Below are positions 8,035-15,979 of a stretch of 44,629 bases of DNA, one piece after another. How positions within the stretch are numbered: position 1 is the first letter of the stretch; each line of letters begins with the position of its first letter. The stretch covers positions 1 to 44,629 of the forward strand of contig CAIONS010000047.1 of the NCBI GenBank assembly GCA_903859715.1, written 5' to 3'. Position numbers and translations under genes: made by a program. Source of the stretch: an uncultured Opitutia bacterium. Its GTDB lineage: Bacteria > Verrucomicrobiota > Verrucomicrobiia > Opitutales > Opitutaceae. The notes beneath the pieces are model-generated. The model saw only the letters and a program-made list of their open reading frames with translations. It made no database searches and was not told the DNA's origin.

Positions 8035-8490
8035 TCAGGCCTTGATGGCCGGATTGTCGATGCCCAGCGCGTCCGCGAGGTCGGTCAGGTGTTCCTGCTC
8101 CTGCGCGATGATTTTCCGCAGCACTTCGCTGAGCGCAAATTCGCCCATGGCCTCGGCCTGCCGAATCCGGTCCCGGTAATGGCGGATCGTGGTCTCCTCA
8201 TTTTCGAGATCGAAGCGGAGCATGTCCTCGGGCTTGGCCGAGAGCTTTACCGACTTCGGCGTGGTTACGGGCGTACCGTTGAAATAGTCGATCTGCTTGG
8301 CGATCTGGAGCGCGTGATCGAGCTCCTCGCCGGCGTGGAGCTTCAGCTCGTCGGCGATGCCCTTGTACTTCGCGCCCTTCATTGTCTGGCTGTAAACGGT
8401 ATAGGCGATGATCGCCTGGAATTCGCGGGCGAGGTCCTCGTTGAGGAGCTGGATCATCTTTTTGCGGGTAATGGGAGCGTGCTTTTTCAT
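8035..8490 (-). CDS. Ferritin-like (bacterioferritin-type) protein
   Basis: 151 residues, a four-helix ferritin-like protein. Di-iron-type residues are visible in each helix: E18/E23 in L-N-E-D-L-A-R-E-F, E56-x2-H59 in A-G-E-E-L-D-H, glutamates in L-E-N-E-E (96-99), and E131/E133-H134 in Q-E-Q-E-H. It is shorter at the N-terminus than many annotated bacterioferritins and lacks an obvious haem-ligand Met in the usual place. An iron-storage or oxidative-stress role fits. The ATG at 8490 was chosen; the frame extends far upstream, but that part is intergenic sequence including a MITE-like repeat. Confidence 0.85.
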   Translation of the reverse strand: MKKHAPITRKKMIQLLNEDLAREFQAIIAYTVYSQTMKGAKYKGIADELKLHAGEELDHALQIAKQIDYFNGTPVTTPKSVKLSAKPEDMLRFDLENEETTIRHYRDRIRQAEAMGEFALSEVLRKIIAQEQEHLTDLADALGIDNPAIKA

Positions 8491-8556
8491 GGCGATGCCA
8501 AAACGGACAGCCGGATGAGAGGCCGGTTCGCGCAATTCGGGTGCGGCCTCGAAGAG

Positions 8557-8671
8557 TTGGCCGCAAAGAGGCACCAGGGCACCAAGGCTCTGGCTCAAAT
8601 CTCCCGCGCGCCTATAGGCGCAATGGCCGCGCATTCGTAGCCCCAATGCCCTTGGGCATTTTTGTGGCCAA
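8557..8671. mobile_element. 115-bp MITE-like element, copy 1
   Basis: The termini are imperfect inverted repeats (TTGGCCGCAAAGAGGCAC and its partner ending GTTTTTGTGGCCAA-like), and the centre is the perfect palindrome GCGCCTATAGGCGC (8608-8621). A second copy of exactly the same length lies at 15835-15949 and shares an identical 29-nt core. The element carries no ORF. It lies between the divergent ferritin-like and PAP2 genes, so it may influence their promoters. Confidence 0.8.
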
Positions 8672-8786
8672 CCTGCATTGGGTATTATCCGCGACCGTTC
8701 CCGAGGTTTGACGTCGCGGCTGGTTCTGCAACGAATGCGGGGATGATCGCCGCCTCCGTCCCGACCTCCGGCCACAGGAGCGGATC

Positions 8787-9443
8787 ATGACCGGTCCCGG
8801 ACCGCGTCATTCCACCGCGGCGGAGTGGAAGGCGCGCATCACAGCGGACTGGTGGCTGAAGTTTTTCGGCATCACCGCCTTCATCACGGTTTTCTTTTTT
8901 GCGTACTTCCTGCTGCAACGGTTCCCGGTCTTTGCCGTCACGGTGATGCCGCTGACGGCGGTCGACCGGTGGATTCCGTTTCAGCCGGCGATGCTGGGTC
9001 TGTACCTGTCGCTATGGTTTTATGTCTCGCTCCCCCCGACGCTGATGCGAACGCGGCCCGAATTGTACGCTTACGGCTGGCTGGCAGGCGGGGTGGCGGT
9101 GGTGGGGCTGGCGTTTTTCTTTCTCTGGCCAACCTCGATTCCGGTCACGACGGGGATCGAGTGGGCGCGTTACCGGGGATTCACCTGGCTGAAGAGCGTG
9201 GACGCGGCGCAGAACGCGTGCCCCTCGCTGCACGTGGCCTTCGCGGTGTTCTCAGGCGTCTGGCTCGACCGGCTGCTCCGGAAAATGCGGATGCCCGCCG
9301 GTGCGCGGGTGCTGAACGCGGCGTGGTGTCTCGGCATTGTCTACTCAACGTTGGCGACCCGGCAGCACGTGGCAGTCGACGCTTTGGCGGGAGCCGCCTT
9401 GGGTCTGCTGTCGGCTTGGTACCGGCCGGCGATCCTCAAGTGA
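8787..9443 (+). CDS. PAP2-family membrane phosphatase
   Basis: 218 residues with about five or six transmembrane segments. It has PAP2 (type 2 phosphatidic acid phosphatase) motifs: C-P-S-L-H-V with H149, and the final motif R-Q-H194-V-A-V-D198 followed by A-L-A-G-A. The first motif (K-x6-R-P) is not clear, as in the inositol-phosphoceramide-synthase-like branch. The active site would face the periplasm. Substrates could be phosphatidate, undecaprenyl pyrophosphate or another lipid phosphate. The PagL-like gene follows on the same strand after 62 bp, suggesting a small envelope-lipid unit. Confidence 0.83.
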   Translation: MTGPGPRHSTAAEWKARITADWWLKFFGITAFITVFFFAYFLLQRFPVFAVTVMPLTAVDRWIPFQPAMLGLYLSLWFYVSLPPTLMRTRPELYAYGWLAGGVAVVGLAFFFLWPTSIPVTTGIEWARYRGFTWLKSVDAAQNACPSLHVAFAVFSGVWLDRLLRKMRMPAGARVLNAAWCLGIVYSTLATRQHVAVDALAGAALGLLSAWYRPAILK

Positions 9444-9505
9444 GCCCGCGATATCGGATGGTCATAGGGGCGGTGATGTGCACGCTGCGCGGCATGGCAC
9501 GAATC

Positions 9506-10111
9506 ATGAAAGCATGGAGATTGACGGGCGCCCTGGGTCTGGTCGCCGGCCTGATGGCCGTCCGCATGCAGGCCGTGGAAGATGTCACGTTCACTCCCAA
9601 TCTGCGCTACGAGCTGGATTATACGACGGGTATCTTCTGGAAGGTGGGCGGCGGGGCCACGCCGCTCAGCTACACGCTGCTCCCGCAGATCATCACGCTG
9701 AAGATTCCGCCGATCCACGAGTGGCCGTGGGCGGGCGGGACGCTGGTGATGCGTTCGCGTTTCAGCCTGCTGCTCGAACCCATCCTGCACGGGCCGGAGG
9801 ATTATTTCGCAGGCTTGGTGGCGGCGGGAGAGCTCGAGTGGCGCGACCCGACGCAGCGCTTCACCGCCTTTTTCGCGAGCGGCGGTGGCTTTGGCTGGCT
9901 GGACAGCAAGGGCTACCAGATCCGCGGCGCCCAAGGACAGGACTTCAATCTCACCTGGCTGATTCACTCCGGTGTCCGCTATCGGCTGAACGAGCAGTGG
10001 CAGACGTCGCTGGGACTTTATTTCCAGCACATTTCCAACAAAGGGCTGAACAAGGTGAATCCCGGCCTCAACGCCCTTGGGCCGACGCTGAGTCTGTCCC
10101 GGCTCTTTTGA
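9506..10111 (+). CDS. PagL-like acyloxyacyl hydrolase (lipid A 3-O-deacylase family)
   Basis: 201 residues from ATG 9506 (another in-frame ATG lies at 9494). A signal peptide ends near M-Q-A, followed by alternating strands of a small outer-membrane beta-barrel. The C-terminal part has F-Q-H-I-S-N-K-G with the His and Ser of the PagL catalytic site, then N-P-G-L-N-A-L-G and a terminal aromatic residue (L-F), as expected for an outer-membrane protein. The position usually held by the catalytic Glu appears to be Asn, so activity is uncertain. Family role: removal of the 3-O acyl chain of lipid A. Confidence 0.8.
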   Translation: MKAWRLTGALGLVAGLMAVRMQAVEDVTFTPNLRYELDYTTGIFWKVGGGATPLSYTLLPQIITLKIPPIHEWPWAGGTLVMRSRFSLLLEPILHGPEDYFAGLVAAGELEWRDPTQRFTAFFASGGGFGWLDSKGYQIRGAQGQDFNLTWLIHSGVRYRLNEQWQTSLGLYFQHISNKGLNKVNPGLNALGPTLSLSRLF

Positions 10112-10153
10112 TGCGGCCGGTGAGATTTTCACTCGGTTGGTTATGAGGCCGTC

Positions 10154-10324
10154 ATGAAAAAACCCACACGGGAAGAGCAGCGGCACCGATGCACGCGCAA
10201 ACGGCGCTATCGCACGCAGGGCGATGCCCTCGCCGCTGCGATGCTGGCGGGCGTGGAGCGGCAGCGGAGCGCCTACCTTTGCCCGATCTGCAGTAACTGG
10301 CACCTGAGCTCGGCGGGAAACTGA
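10154..10324 (+). CDS. Small zinc-ribbon-like protein, 56 residues
   Basis: The frame runs from ATG 10154 to TGA 10324. It is highly basic at the N-terminus (K-K-P-T-R-E-E-Q-R-H-R-C-T-R-K-R-R-Y-R) and ends in C-P-I-C-S-N-W-H-L-S. With the N-terminal Cys13, the C-x2-C-x3-W-H tail forms a possible metal knuckle. Small proteins with the C-P-x-C-x-x-W-H-L tail recur in many bacteria with no known function. The gene is 42 bp downstream of the PagL-like gene. It may be a nucleic-acid-binding protein, but this is inference. Confidence 0.65.
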   Translation: MKKPTREEQRHRCTRKRRYRTQGDALAAAMLAGVERQRSAYLCPICSNWHLSSAGN

Positions 10325-10341
10325 GGGCGGTGCGGGCCAGA

Positions 10342-10366
10342 CCAGCCTCCTTACGTCGGCTGCTAC
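10342..10366. repeat. Single arm of the GTAGCAGCCGACG inverted repeat
   Basis: CCAGCCTCCTTACGTCGGCT plus GCTAC matches the right arm of the full palindromic element at 11518-11587 with two differences. It is a solo half-element between the small zinc-ribbon gene and the DUF3892 gene. Confidence 0.75.
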
Positions 10367-10384
10367 GTGTCGCTCGACTGCAAC

Positions 10385-10675
10385 TTAACTGGACGGCAGC
10401 GCGAGGAGGGAGTCCGGACCCTTTTCCCCTTGCTCAGTCTTGAGGTATTTCTGCCCGGCGTAGGTGACCACGACGACCTTCACGGTGCGGTCCTTGGTGA
10501 TCACGAAAAACTCGTCGGTGCCGGACTCGATGGCGCTGATGGCGGCCTGTTGGGAAAGCTTCCAGCGGCTCTTGTCGGAGTTGAGTCCTCCGATCAGCTC
10601 GATGCGCTCATGCGGATCATAGCTGTAGGCCTTCTGGGCGAAAGTAACGGTGCGGCGGTGAATGGGACGGGCCAT
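10385..10675 (-). CDS. DUF3892 domain-containing protein
   Basis: 96 residues from ATG 10675; the frame extends 21 codons further upstream but without family-like sequence. It matches the DUF3892 pattern: I[20 protein letters not shown] then I-E-S-G and [13 protein letters not shown] near the C-terminus. The function of the family is unknown. It is divergent from the DTW-domain gene and convergent with the small zinc-ribbon gene. Confidence 0.78.
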   Translation of the reverse strand: MARPIHRRTVTFAQKAYSYDPHERIELIGGLNSDKSRWKLSQQAAISAIESGTDEFFVITKDRTVKVVVVTYAGQKYLKTEQGEKGPDSLLALPSS

Positions 10676-10830
10676 GATGGTCTTGGTGATCGAAGGATGC
10701 GGGCGGACGAGCCCTACCTTCGCCGCGATTGTCGCCATTAGCGAATTAAACCGCCGTGGCCTTGGGGGTACGGGCGAGGGGAGAAGTCCGGGTTGACCGG
10801 CCGGCGTTTGTTGCTCCCGATGGCGGCACG

Positions 10831-11508
10831 ATGGCGCGAAGCGTGGTCCTCAATCAAAGCCCCCGGTGTGAACGCTGCCAGCTCCCTCCGCGGTGGTGCA
10901 TCTGTGATGGACTCAGGAACGTCGACTGCCCGGTGAAGGTGGATGTGCTCATGCACCACATGGAAAACTGGCGCCCGAGCAGCACGGGGCACCTCATCAA
11001 ACGCGTGATCCCGACGGCGGACGTGCATCTTTACCGGCGGGAGCGCCCGTTGGAACGCGAGCTGATCGTGCAACCGGGCAAGGCGCTGTGGATCCTGCAT
11101 CCGCTGGGTGAGCCGCTGCCCGCGGCGGAACCGCCCGTGGGCCTGCAGGTGCTGCTGCTGGACGGCACATGGCGGCAGGCGGGCGACATGATGCGCGCAG
11201 TCGAGCCGTGGGGCCGTCGCGTCTGCCTGCCCATGACGGGCGAGAGTCGCTACTGGCTGCGCACGCAGGCGGGCGAAGGAAAGTTTTGCACCGTCGAGGC
11301 GCTGATTTTTCTGCTGGCCGCGCTTGGGCTGAAGTCGGCCCACGACCAATTGCGGCTGCAGTTTGAGCTGCACGTTTATGCCGGGCTTTGTTCCCGCGGG
11401 GCCAAGGCGAAGGCGGCGGAATATCTGGCGGAGTCGCCGGTGCGCGCCGCGTTCCCCGAGCTGCTGGAGAAACTTTCCCGGCGCCGGGCGCGGGACGACG
11501 TCGCGTAG
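10831..11508 (+). CDS. DTW-domain protein (tRNA-uridine aminocarboxypropyltransferase-like)
   Basis: 225 residues from ATG 10831; a longer GTG start at 10756 is possible. The metal-binding N-terminus C13-x2-C16-x6-C23-x-C25 and the name-giving D111-G-T-W114 motif are present, followed by T-G-E-S-R and C-T-V-E-A. E. coli TapT (YfiP) and TuaA of this family install acp3U on tRNA using SAM. The family is related to Tsr3. It is a second tRNA-modifying enzyme in the window beside the Tgt fusion. GTAGCAGCC repeats lie on both sides of this gene and the DUF3892 gene. Confidence 0.87.
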   Translation: MARSVVLNQSPRCERCQLPPRWCICDGLRNVDCPVKVDVLMHHMENWRPSSTGHLIKRVIPTADVHLYRRERPLERELIVQPGKALWILHPLGEPLPAAEPPVGLQVLLLDGTWRQAGDMMRAVEPWGRRVCLPMTGESRYWLRTQAGEGKFCTVEALIFLLAALGLKSAHDQLRLQFELHVYAGLCSRGAKAKAAEYLAESPVRAAFPELLEKLSRRRARDDVA

Positions 11509-11517
11509 CTCCCGATA

Positions 11518-11587
11518 GTAGCAGCCGACGTAAGGAGGCTGGTTCGAGCTGCGGCGTTAAGGCCAGCCTCCTCACGTCGGTTGCTAC
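11518..11587. repeat. GTAGCAGCCGACGTAAGGAG inverted-repeat element
   Basis: Two 25-nt arms (11518-11542 and 11563-11587) match as reverse complements with two mismatches around a 20-nt spacer. The element sits directly downstream of the DTW gene and would form a strong hairpin. A half copy lies at 10342-10366. Confidence 0.85.
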
Positions 11588-11659
11588 CCGGGGGCCGGCT
11601 CGTTCATTCGCGCCATCATGCTTGCCATGCCGGGCGGCGTTCCTAATACCCGACACCGT

Positions 11660-12694
11660 ATGGCCGAAACGCGCACCCCACCTGTCGTCGACTGGTACCG
11701 CACCCCGCTCCCGACGGACGTCTTCAAGCGCCTGCACCAGCGCAGCGACTGGAAAGCCTTCGCGCAGACCGGCGGGTTTCTTGGAGTCTATGCGACGACC
11801 GCGACCCTCGCGTTCCTTTCCTGGCGCCATCACGAACCGTGGTATCTCACAGTGCTGCTGGTCTTCCTGCACGGCACGGTGGCCAGCTTCCTGACCAACG
11901 GGATGCACGAGCTGGGCCATGGCACGGTCTTCAAGACGAAGATCTTCAACGAGATTTTCGTGCGCGTCCTCTCTTTCCTAGGCTGGCTTCACCCGGACAT
12001 GTTCACCGGCAGCCACCAACGGCATCACCGCTACACGCTGCATCCGCCGGACGATCAGGAAGTCGTGCTGCCGACGAAGCTGATGCTGAAACATTTTCTT
12101 GAGCAATCGATCATCAACCCGCGTGGGTTCAAGTGGATGTTCCTCTACACGCTGCGCCTCGCCTGCGGCCGCTTTGAGGGCACGTGGGAGCTGGTCTGTT
12201 TCCCGCCGGAGCAGCCGCAACTGCGGCGCGTCCCGATTCTCTGGGCGCGGGTGGTGCTGGCCGGCCATGTGCTCATCGCGGCGGTGTCGCTGTACTACGG
12301 GCTGTGGATCATCCCCGTGCTCATTTCCCTCACGCCGGCCTACGGCGGCTGGCTGTTTTTCCTCTGCAACAACACGCAGCACATCGGCCTGCAGGACAAG
12401 GTCCCGGACTTCCGCCTGTGCTGCCGCACTGTGATCCTGACGCCCGTGGTAAGCTTCCTGTTTTGGGAAATGAACTACCACATGGAGCATCACATGTTTG
12501 CCGCGGTGCCCTGCTACAACCTCAAGCGGCTCCATGCGGCGGTGAAGCACGATGTGCCTCCGGCTCCCGATGGCCTGATCGCGGTTTGGCGCCACATCAT
12601 CTCGGTCCTGCAACGTCAGGCGAAAGAGCCCGATTACCAATATGTCGCGGAACTGCCGTCCACCGCGGACCGGCTGAAGCCGGCTCGAGCATAG
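11660..12694 (+). CDS. Membrane fatty acid desaturase
   Basis: 344 residues from ATG 11660; an ATG at 11618 would add 14 residues. It has the three histidine boxes of membrane di-iron desaturases: H-E-L-G-H (83-87), H-Q-R-H-H (119-123) and H-M-E-H-H (274-278), with four hydrophobic stretches between them. The long loop W-E-L-V-C-F-P-P-E-Q and C-N-N-T-Q-H-I-G resemble the DesA-like / carotenoid-ketolase-like group. It would introduce a double bond in membrane lipid acyl chains or act on a related lipid. It is a stand-alone gene, followed by a palindromic repeat. Confidence 0.88.
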   Translation: MAETRTPPVVDWYRTPLPTDVFKRLHQRSDWKAFAQTGGFLGVYATTATLAFLSWRHHEPWYLTVLLVFLHGTVASFLTNGMHELGHGTVFKTKIFNEIFVRVLSFLGWLHPDMFTGSHQRHHRYTLHPPDDQEVVLPTKLMLKHFLEQSIINPRGFKWMFLYTLRLACGRFEGTWELVCFPPEQPQLRRVPILWARVVLAGHVLIAAVSLYYGLWIIPVLISLTPAYGGWLFFLCNNTQHIGLQDKVPDFRLCCRTVILTPVVSFLFWEMNYHMEHHMFAAVPCYNLKRLHAAVKHDVPPAPDGLIAVWRHIISVLQRQAKEPDYQYVAELPSTADRLKPARA

Positions 12695-12729
12695 CCCTCG
12701 GCAAGCCTGGGGCGGGTGAACAGTCGCGA

Positions 12730-12789
12730 GTAGGGCGGGTCTTTGACCCGCCTTGGAGTCTCTGATGGCGGGTCAAAGACCCGCCCTAC
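12730..12789. repeat. Paired GTAGGGCGGGTC palindrome
   Basis: The element starts GTAGGGCGGGTCTTTGACCC and ends GGGTCAAAGACCCGCCCTAC, perfect reverse complements over 20 nt around a short spacer. It is the cleanest copy of the family also found at 5499-5559. It lies between the convergent desaturase and peroxiredoxin genes. Confidence 0.9.
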
Positions 12790-12820
12790 CACGGACGCCG
12801 GCGGGCGCGCTGCGGCACTG

Positions 12821-12854
12821 AAAAAACAAAACCCCCGGATGATTTTATCCGGGG
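12821..12854 (-). terminator. Intrinsic terminator of the peroxiredoxin gene
   Basis: The stem CCCCGGAT/ATCCGGGG (12833-12840 and 12847-12854, 6-nt loop) is followed on the minus strand by a T-rich tail (GTTTTGTTTTTT). It begins 33 bp beyond the peroxiredoxin stop codon. Confidence 0.88.
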
Positions 12855-12887
12855 CTGCGGTGAATCTGCGGAAGTGACGAGTGCGCC

Positions 12888-13526
12888 TTACGACGCCATC
12901 GCGAGGTAATCGGCCACGCCCTGGTTGGTGGGCTTCATGCCTTTCTTGCCGCGGGTCCAGTTGGCCGGGCAGACCTCGCCGTGCTGCTCGAAGAACTGCA
13001 GCGAGTCCACCATGCGGATCGCCTCATCAATGCTGCGCCCGAGCGGGAGGTCGTTGATGAGCTGGTGGCGCACCACGCCCTTCAGGTCGATCAGGAACAG
13101 GCCGCGGTAGGCGATGAGGTCGCCGGTCGCGGTGAACGGATCACCGGGCCGCCCGCCCGCCTGCAGTTCGCCGGCCAGTACGCCATAGGCGGATGAAATG
13201 GTCTTGTTCGTGTCAGCCACGATCGGGTAGGTGACGCCGCCGATGCCGCCCTTGTCCTTCGGCACCTGGAGCCAGCCCCAGTGGGACTGCTCGGTATCGG
13301 TCGAGCACGCCACCACGGCGGTGTTGCGCGCCTCGAAATCCGGCAGCGCGGCTTGGAAGGCATGCAGCTCGCTCGGGCAGACGAACGTGAAATCCTTCGG
13401 ATAAAAGAAGAAGACCACGTGCTTTTTGCCGAGATAGCGCGTCAGGGAGAAATCGGAGACGACCTGCCCGTTGACGACAGCGTTGGCGTTGAAGGTGGGA
13501 GCGGATTTTCCGACGAGGATAGGCAT
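12888..13526 (-). CDS. Typical 2-Cys peroxiredoxin (AhpC/TSA family)
   Basis: 212 residues. The peroxidatic Cys50 lies in D-F-T-F-V-C-P-S-E and the resolving Cys186 in G-E-V-C-P-A-N-W, as in typical 2-Cys Prx1-type enzymes. The C-terminal extension G-K-K-G-M-K-P is also typical. It reduces H2O2 and organic peroxides in the cytoplasm, with electrons from thioredoxin or AhpF. It is a single-gene unit with its own terminator. A perfect palindrome at 13593-13611 lies 67 bp upstream of the start codon and could be an operator. Confidence 0.95.
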   Translation of the reverse strand: MPILVGKSAPTFNANAVVNGQVVSDFSLTRYLGKKHVVFFFYPKDFTFVCPSELHAFQAALPDFEARNTAVVACSTDTEQSHWGWLQVPKDKGGIGGVTYPIVADTNKTISSAYGVLAGELQAGGRPGDPFTATGDLIAYRGLFLIDLKGVVRHQLINDLPLGRSIDEAIRMVDSLQFFEQHGEVCPANWTRGKKGMKPTNQGVADYLAMAS

Positions 13527-13592
13527 AAGCGGTGGTGAAGGAGAGCGGGAAGCTTAAGCATGGCAAGTGCCAGTGGGGCCCTAAAAAATGAA

Positions 13593-13611
13593 AATTCTCC
13601 GTCGGAGAATT
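13593..13611. promoter_or_regulatory. Perfect palindrome, putative operator
   Basis: AATTCTCCGTCGGAGAATT is a perfect inverted repeat with 8-bp arms around GTC. It sits in the divergent region between the peroxiredoxin and GH78-like genes, 67 bp from the first start codon and 64 bp from the second. It lacks a T-run on either side, so it is not a terminator. Regulator unknown. Confidence 0.5.
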
Positions 13612-13674
13612 GAAACCGCGAGACGGAGCTGGCCATCCCCCGGACCTTCCGTGCAAGACTGCGCGCCTTCCCCT

Positions 13675-15807
13675 ATGTTACCCTATCGTCCCTTTGCCCG
13701 CGCTCTTCCTGTCTGGCCGCAAAAACTTTCCGGCCGCATGAACATCTGGATCAGTCTGCACACTGCGGTCCGGCTTGCCGCCGGCCATCGGGCCACGCTG
13801 AAAATCGCCGCTGCCCAGGCTTGGCGGGTGTGGGTCAACGGTGAACTCGCCGGCCGCGGTCCGGCGCGCACGGCGCATGGCCATGCCCGCGTGGATGAAT
13901 GGCCTGTGCAGGCCGCCGCCACCGGCCGGCTGGAGCTGGTCATCGAGGTGATGGCTTACGGCGTGCCGACCTTCTGCTCGACGTTCGAGCCGGAATTTTG
14001 CTGCGCCGAACTCGTGGTCGGACGGAAAGTCGTGGCGTGGACCGCCCCGCGCGGCGGAAACTTTGCGGTCGAGCACCGCACCGAGCGCATCCAGCGCGTC
14101 GAGCGCTACAGCTACCAGCGCGCGTTTGCCGAGGCCTACCATTTCGGCACCGGGGGCCTGGCCTGGCGTGCGCCGGGCTACACGCCACGGCGACCGTTGG
14201 GGCTGGAGCGCGTTGCGTATCGGCGCAACTGGCTCGAGCGCGGCATGGCTTACCCCGATCTCTCCCTCGCTCGTCCGCAGCCGTCGGCCGTCCAGGGCCG
14301 CGCGGCGCCCTACAGCGCGAAGCTCGCCAAGCAGGCGACGGAGTGGCGGCACATCTATGACGTGCCGAAGACGTCGAAGGGTTTCAAAATCAAGCAGCTC
14401 GAATGGCCGATCTTTCTCCCGCTGAAGGGCACGAAGTTCACCGACCGCGGACACGCGAAGCTCGGCGCGAAGCCGCTGGCCCTGCGGACGCGCGACTATG
14501 TGCGCGCGGATTTCGGGGCGGACTTCACCGGGTTCCCGGCGCTGCGCGCGAAGGCGGTGAAGGCGACGCGGCTGATCCTGATGTTTGAGGAAATCCTGGT
14601 CGACGGACGCCTCGTGTTTGACCGCTCCTCGAACGTCAACGCGATCCGCCTCGATCTCGCCGCCGGCGTGGAAATCGATTTTGAGGCGTTCGAGCCGTAC
14701 ACGCTCCGCCATCTGCAGATCCTGGTGTGGGAAGGCCAGGTCGAGATTTCCGACGTGCGCCTGCGCCACTACCGCAACGGCACGCAACTGCGCGAGGCGC
14801 CGGCCAACCTCGAGGCCGCCGCGGCCGGAGTGCGCCGCGCCGCGCTGTCAAGCTACCGCCAGAACGCACTGGATATCTTCATGGACTGCCCGTCGCGCGA
14901 GCGCGCCGGCTGGCTTTGCGACAGCCTTTTCACCGCGCGCGCCGAGTGGCACCTCACAGGTGACAACGCGATCGAGCGCGCCTTTCTCGAGAATTACCTG
15001 GTCGCGCCGCAACTGAAGGACCTGCCGCGCGGCATGGTCGCGATGTGCTACCCGGCGGAAGCGCTGGCCAAGCAGTTCATCCCCAACTGGGCGATGTTCT
15101 ATGTCATCCAGCTCGACGAGGCCCGGCGGGTGCGCGGCCTGCCGGCGGCCTGGCAGCCGCTGATTGAGAAGAGCGTGCGCGGCCTGGTCGCCTACTTCCG
15201 GAAATTCGAGAACGAACTCGGCCTGCTCGAGAAATTGGAGAGCTGGGTGTTCGTCGAGTGGTCGAAGGCCAACGACTACGTGCAGGACGTGAACTTCCCC
15301 TCAAACATGCTCTACGCGATGATGCTGCGCTCCGCGGCGCGTCTGCTCGAGCAACCCCGGCTGGCCGAACAGGCGGAGCGCATCGAGGCGAAGGTGCGCG
15401 AACTCGCGTGGCGCGACGGGCGCTTCGTCGACAACGCCGTGCGCGACAAGCAGGGCAAACTGGTGGTGAACGACAAGGCTAGCGAGGCCTGCCAATACTA
15501 CGCTTTCTTCACCGGCGTCGCCTCGACCGGGCGCGAAGTCGCGCTCTGGCGCCGGCTCGTGCGCGCGGATTATGGCGAGATGCATCCGGCGAATGTCTTC
15601 GTCGGCAAGATCATGCGGTTCCAGCTCCTGATCGAGAACGGGGAATATGCCGCCGCCCGCCGCGAGGTCCTGAAGAGCTATGTCCCGATGGTGAAGCTCA
15701 CCGGCACACTTTGGGAGCTCTTCGAGAAAAATGTGAGCTGCAACCACGGCTTCACGTCGTACATCGCCGTCCTGATTGACCAACTCGCCGCGGCGCGCAA
15801 AGCTTAG
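13675..15807 (+). CDS. GH78-like (alpha-L-rhamnosidase-related) glycoside hydrolase
   Basis: 710 residues from ATG 13675. The N-terminal half is beta-rich, with a jelly-roll region W-R-V-W-V-N-G-E-L-A-G-R-G-P typical of rhamnosidase N-domains. The (alpha/alpha)6 region begins near D404-C-P-S-R-E-R-A-G-W, the GH78 signature D-C-P-x-R-x-E-R-x-x-W. The C-terminal G-T-L-W-E followed by S-C-N-H-G-F-T-S-Y is also typical. No signal peptide is seen. It would remove terminal rhamnose or a related sugar from plant or algal glycans. No transporter or regulator of that sugar is adjacent. Confidence 0.78.
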   Translation: MLPYRPFARALPVWPQKLSGRMNIWISLHTAVRLAAGHRATLKIAAAQAWRVWVNGELAGRGPARTAHGHARVDEWPVQAAATGRLELVIEVMAYGVPTFCSTFEPEFCCAELVVGRKVVAWTAPRGGNFAVEHRTERIQRVERYSYQRAFAEAYHFGTGGLAWRAPGYTPRRPLGLERVAYRRNWLERGMAYPDLSLARPQPSAVQGRAAPYSAKLAKQATEWRHIYDVPKTSKGFKIKQLEWPIFLPLKGTKFTDRGHAKLGAKPLALRTRDYVRADFGADFTGFPALRAKAVKATRLILMFEEILVDGRLVFDRSSNVNAIRLDLAAGVEIDFEAFEPYTLRHLQILVWEGQVEISDVRLRHYRNGTQLREAPANLEAAAAGVRRAALSSYRQNALDIFMDCPSRERAGWLCDSLFTARAEWHLTGDNAIERAFLENYLVAPQLKDLPRGMVAMCYPAEALAKQFIPNWAMFYVIQLDEARRVRGLPAAWQPLIEKSVRGLVAYFRKFENELGLLEKLESWVFVEWSKANDYVQDVNFPSNMLYAMMLRSAARLLEQPRLAEQAERIEAKVRELAWRDGRFVDNAVRDKQGKLVVNDKASEACQYYAFFTGVASTGREVALWRRLVRADYGEMHPANVFVGKIMRFQLLIENGEYAAARREVLKSYVPMVKLTGTLWELFEKNVSCNHGFTSYIAVLIDQLAAARKA

Positions 15808-15834
15808 CCGGTTCCACGCAATCAGCCCGATATT

Positions 15835-15949
15835 TTGGCCACAAAAAGGCGCAAGGGCTCCAAGACTCCGGCTTGAATCTCCCGCGCGCCTATAGGCGCA
15901 ATGGACGCACCTTCGCAACCCCGGATCCCTTGTGCCTCTTTGTGGCCAA
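15835..15949. mobile_element. 115-bp MITE-like element, copy 2
   Basis: The inverted termini TTGGCCACAAAAAGGCGCAA and (reverse strand) TTGGCCACAAAGAGGCACAA differ at two positions. The central palindrome GCGCCTATAGGCGC is at 15886-15899. It has the same length as copy 1 (8557-8671). It lies between convergent genes and has no ORF. Confidence 0.82.
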
Positions 15950-15979
15950 CCCGGATTGGATCCGATGGATTGATCCGGC

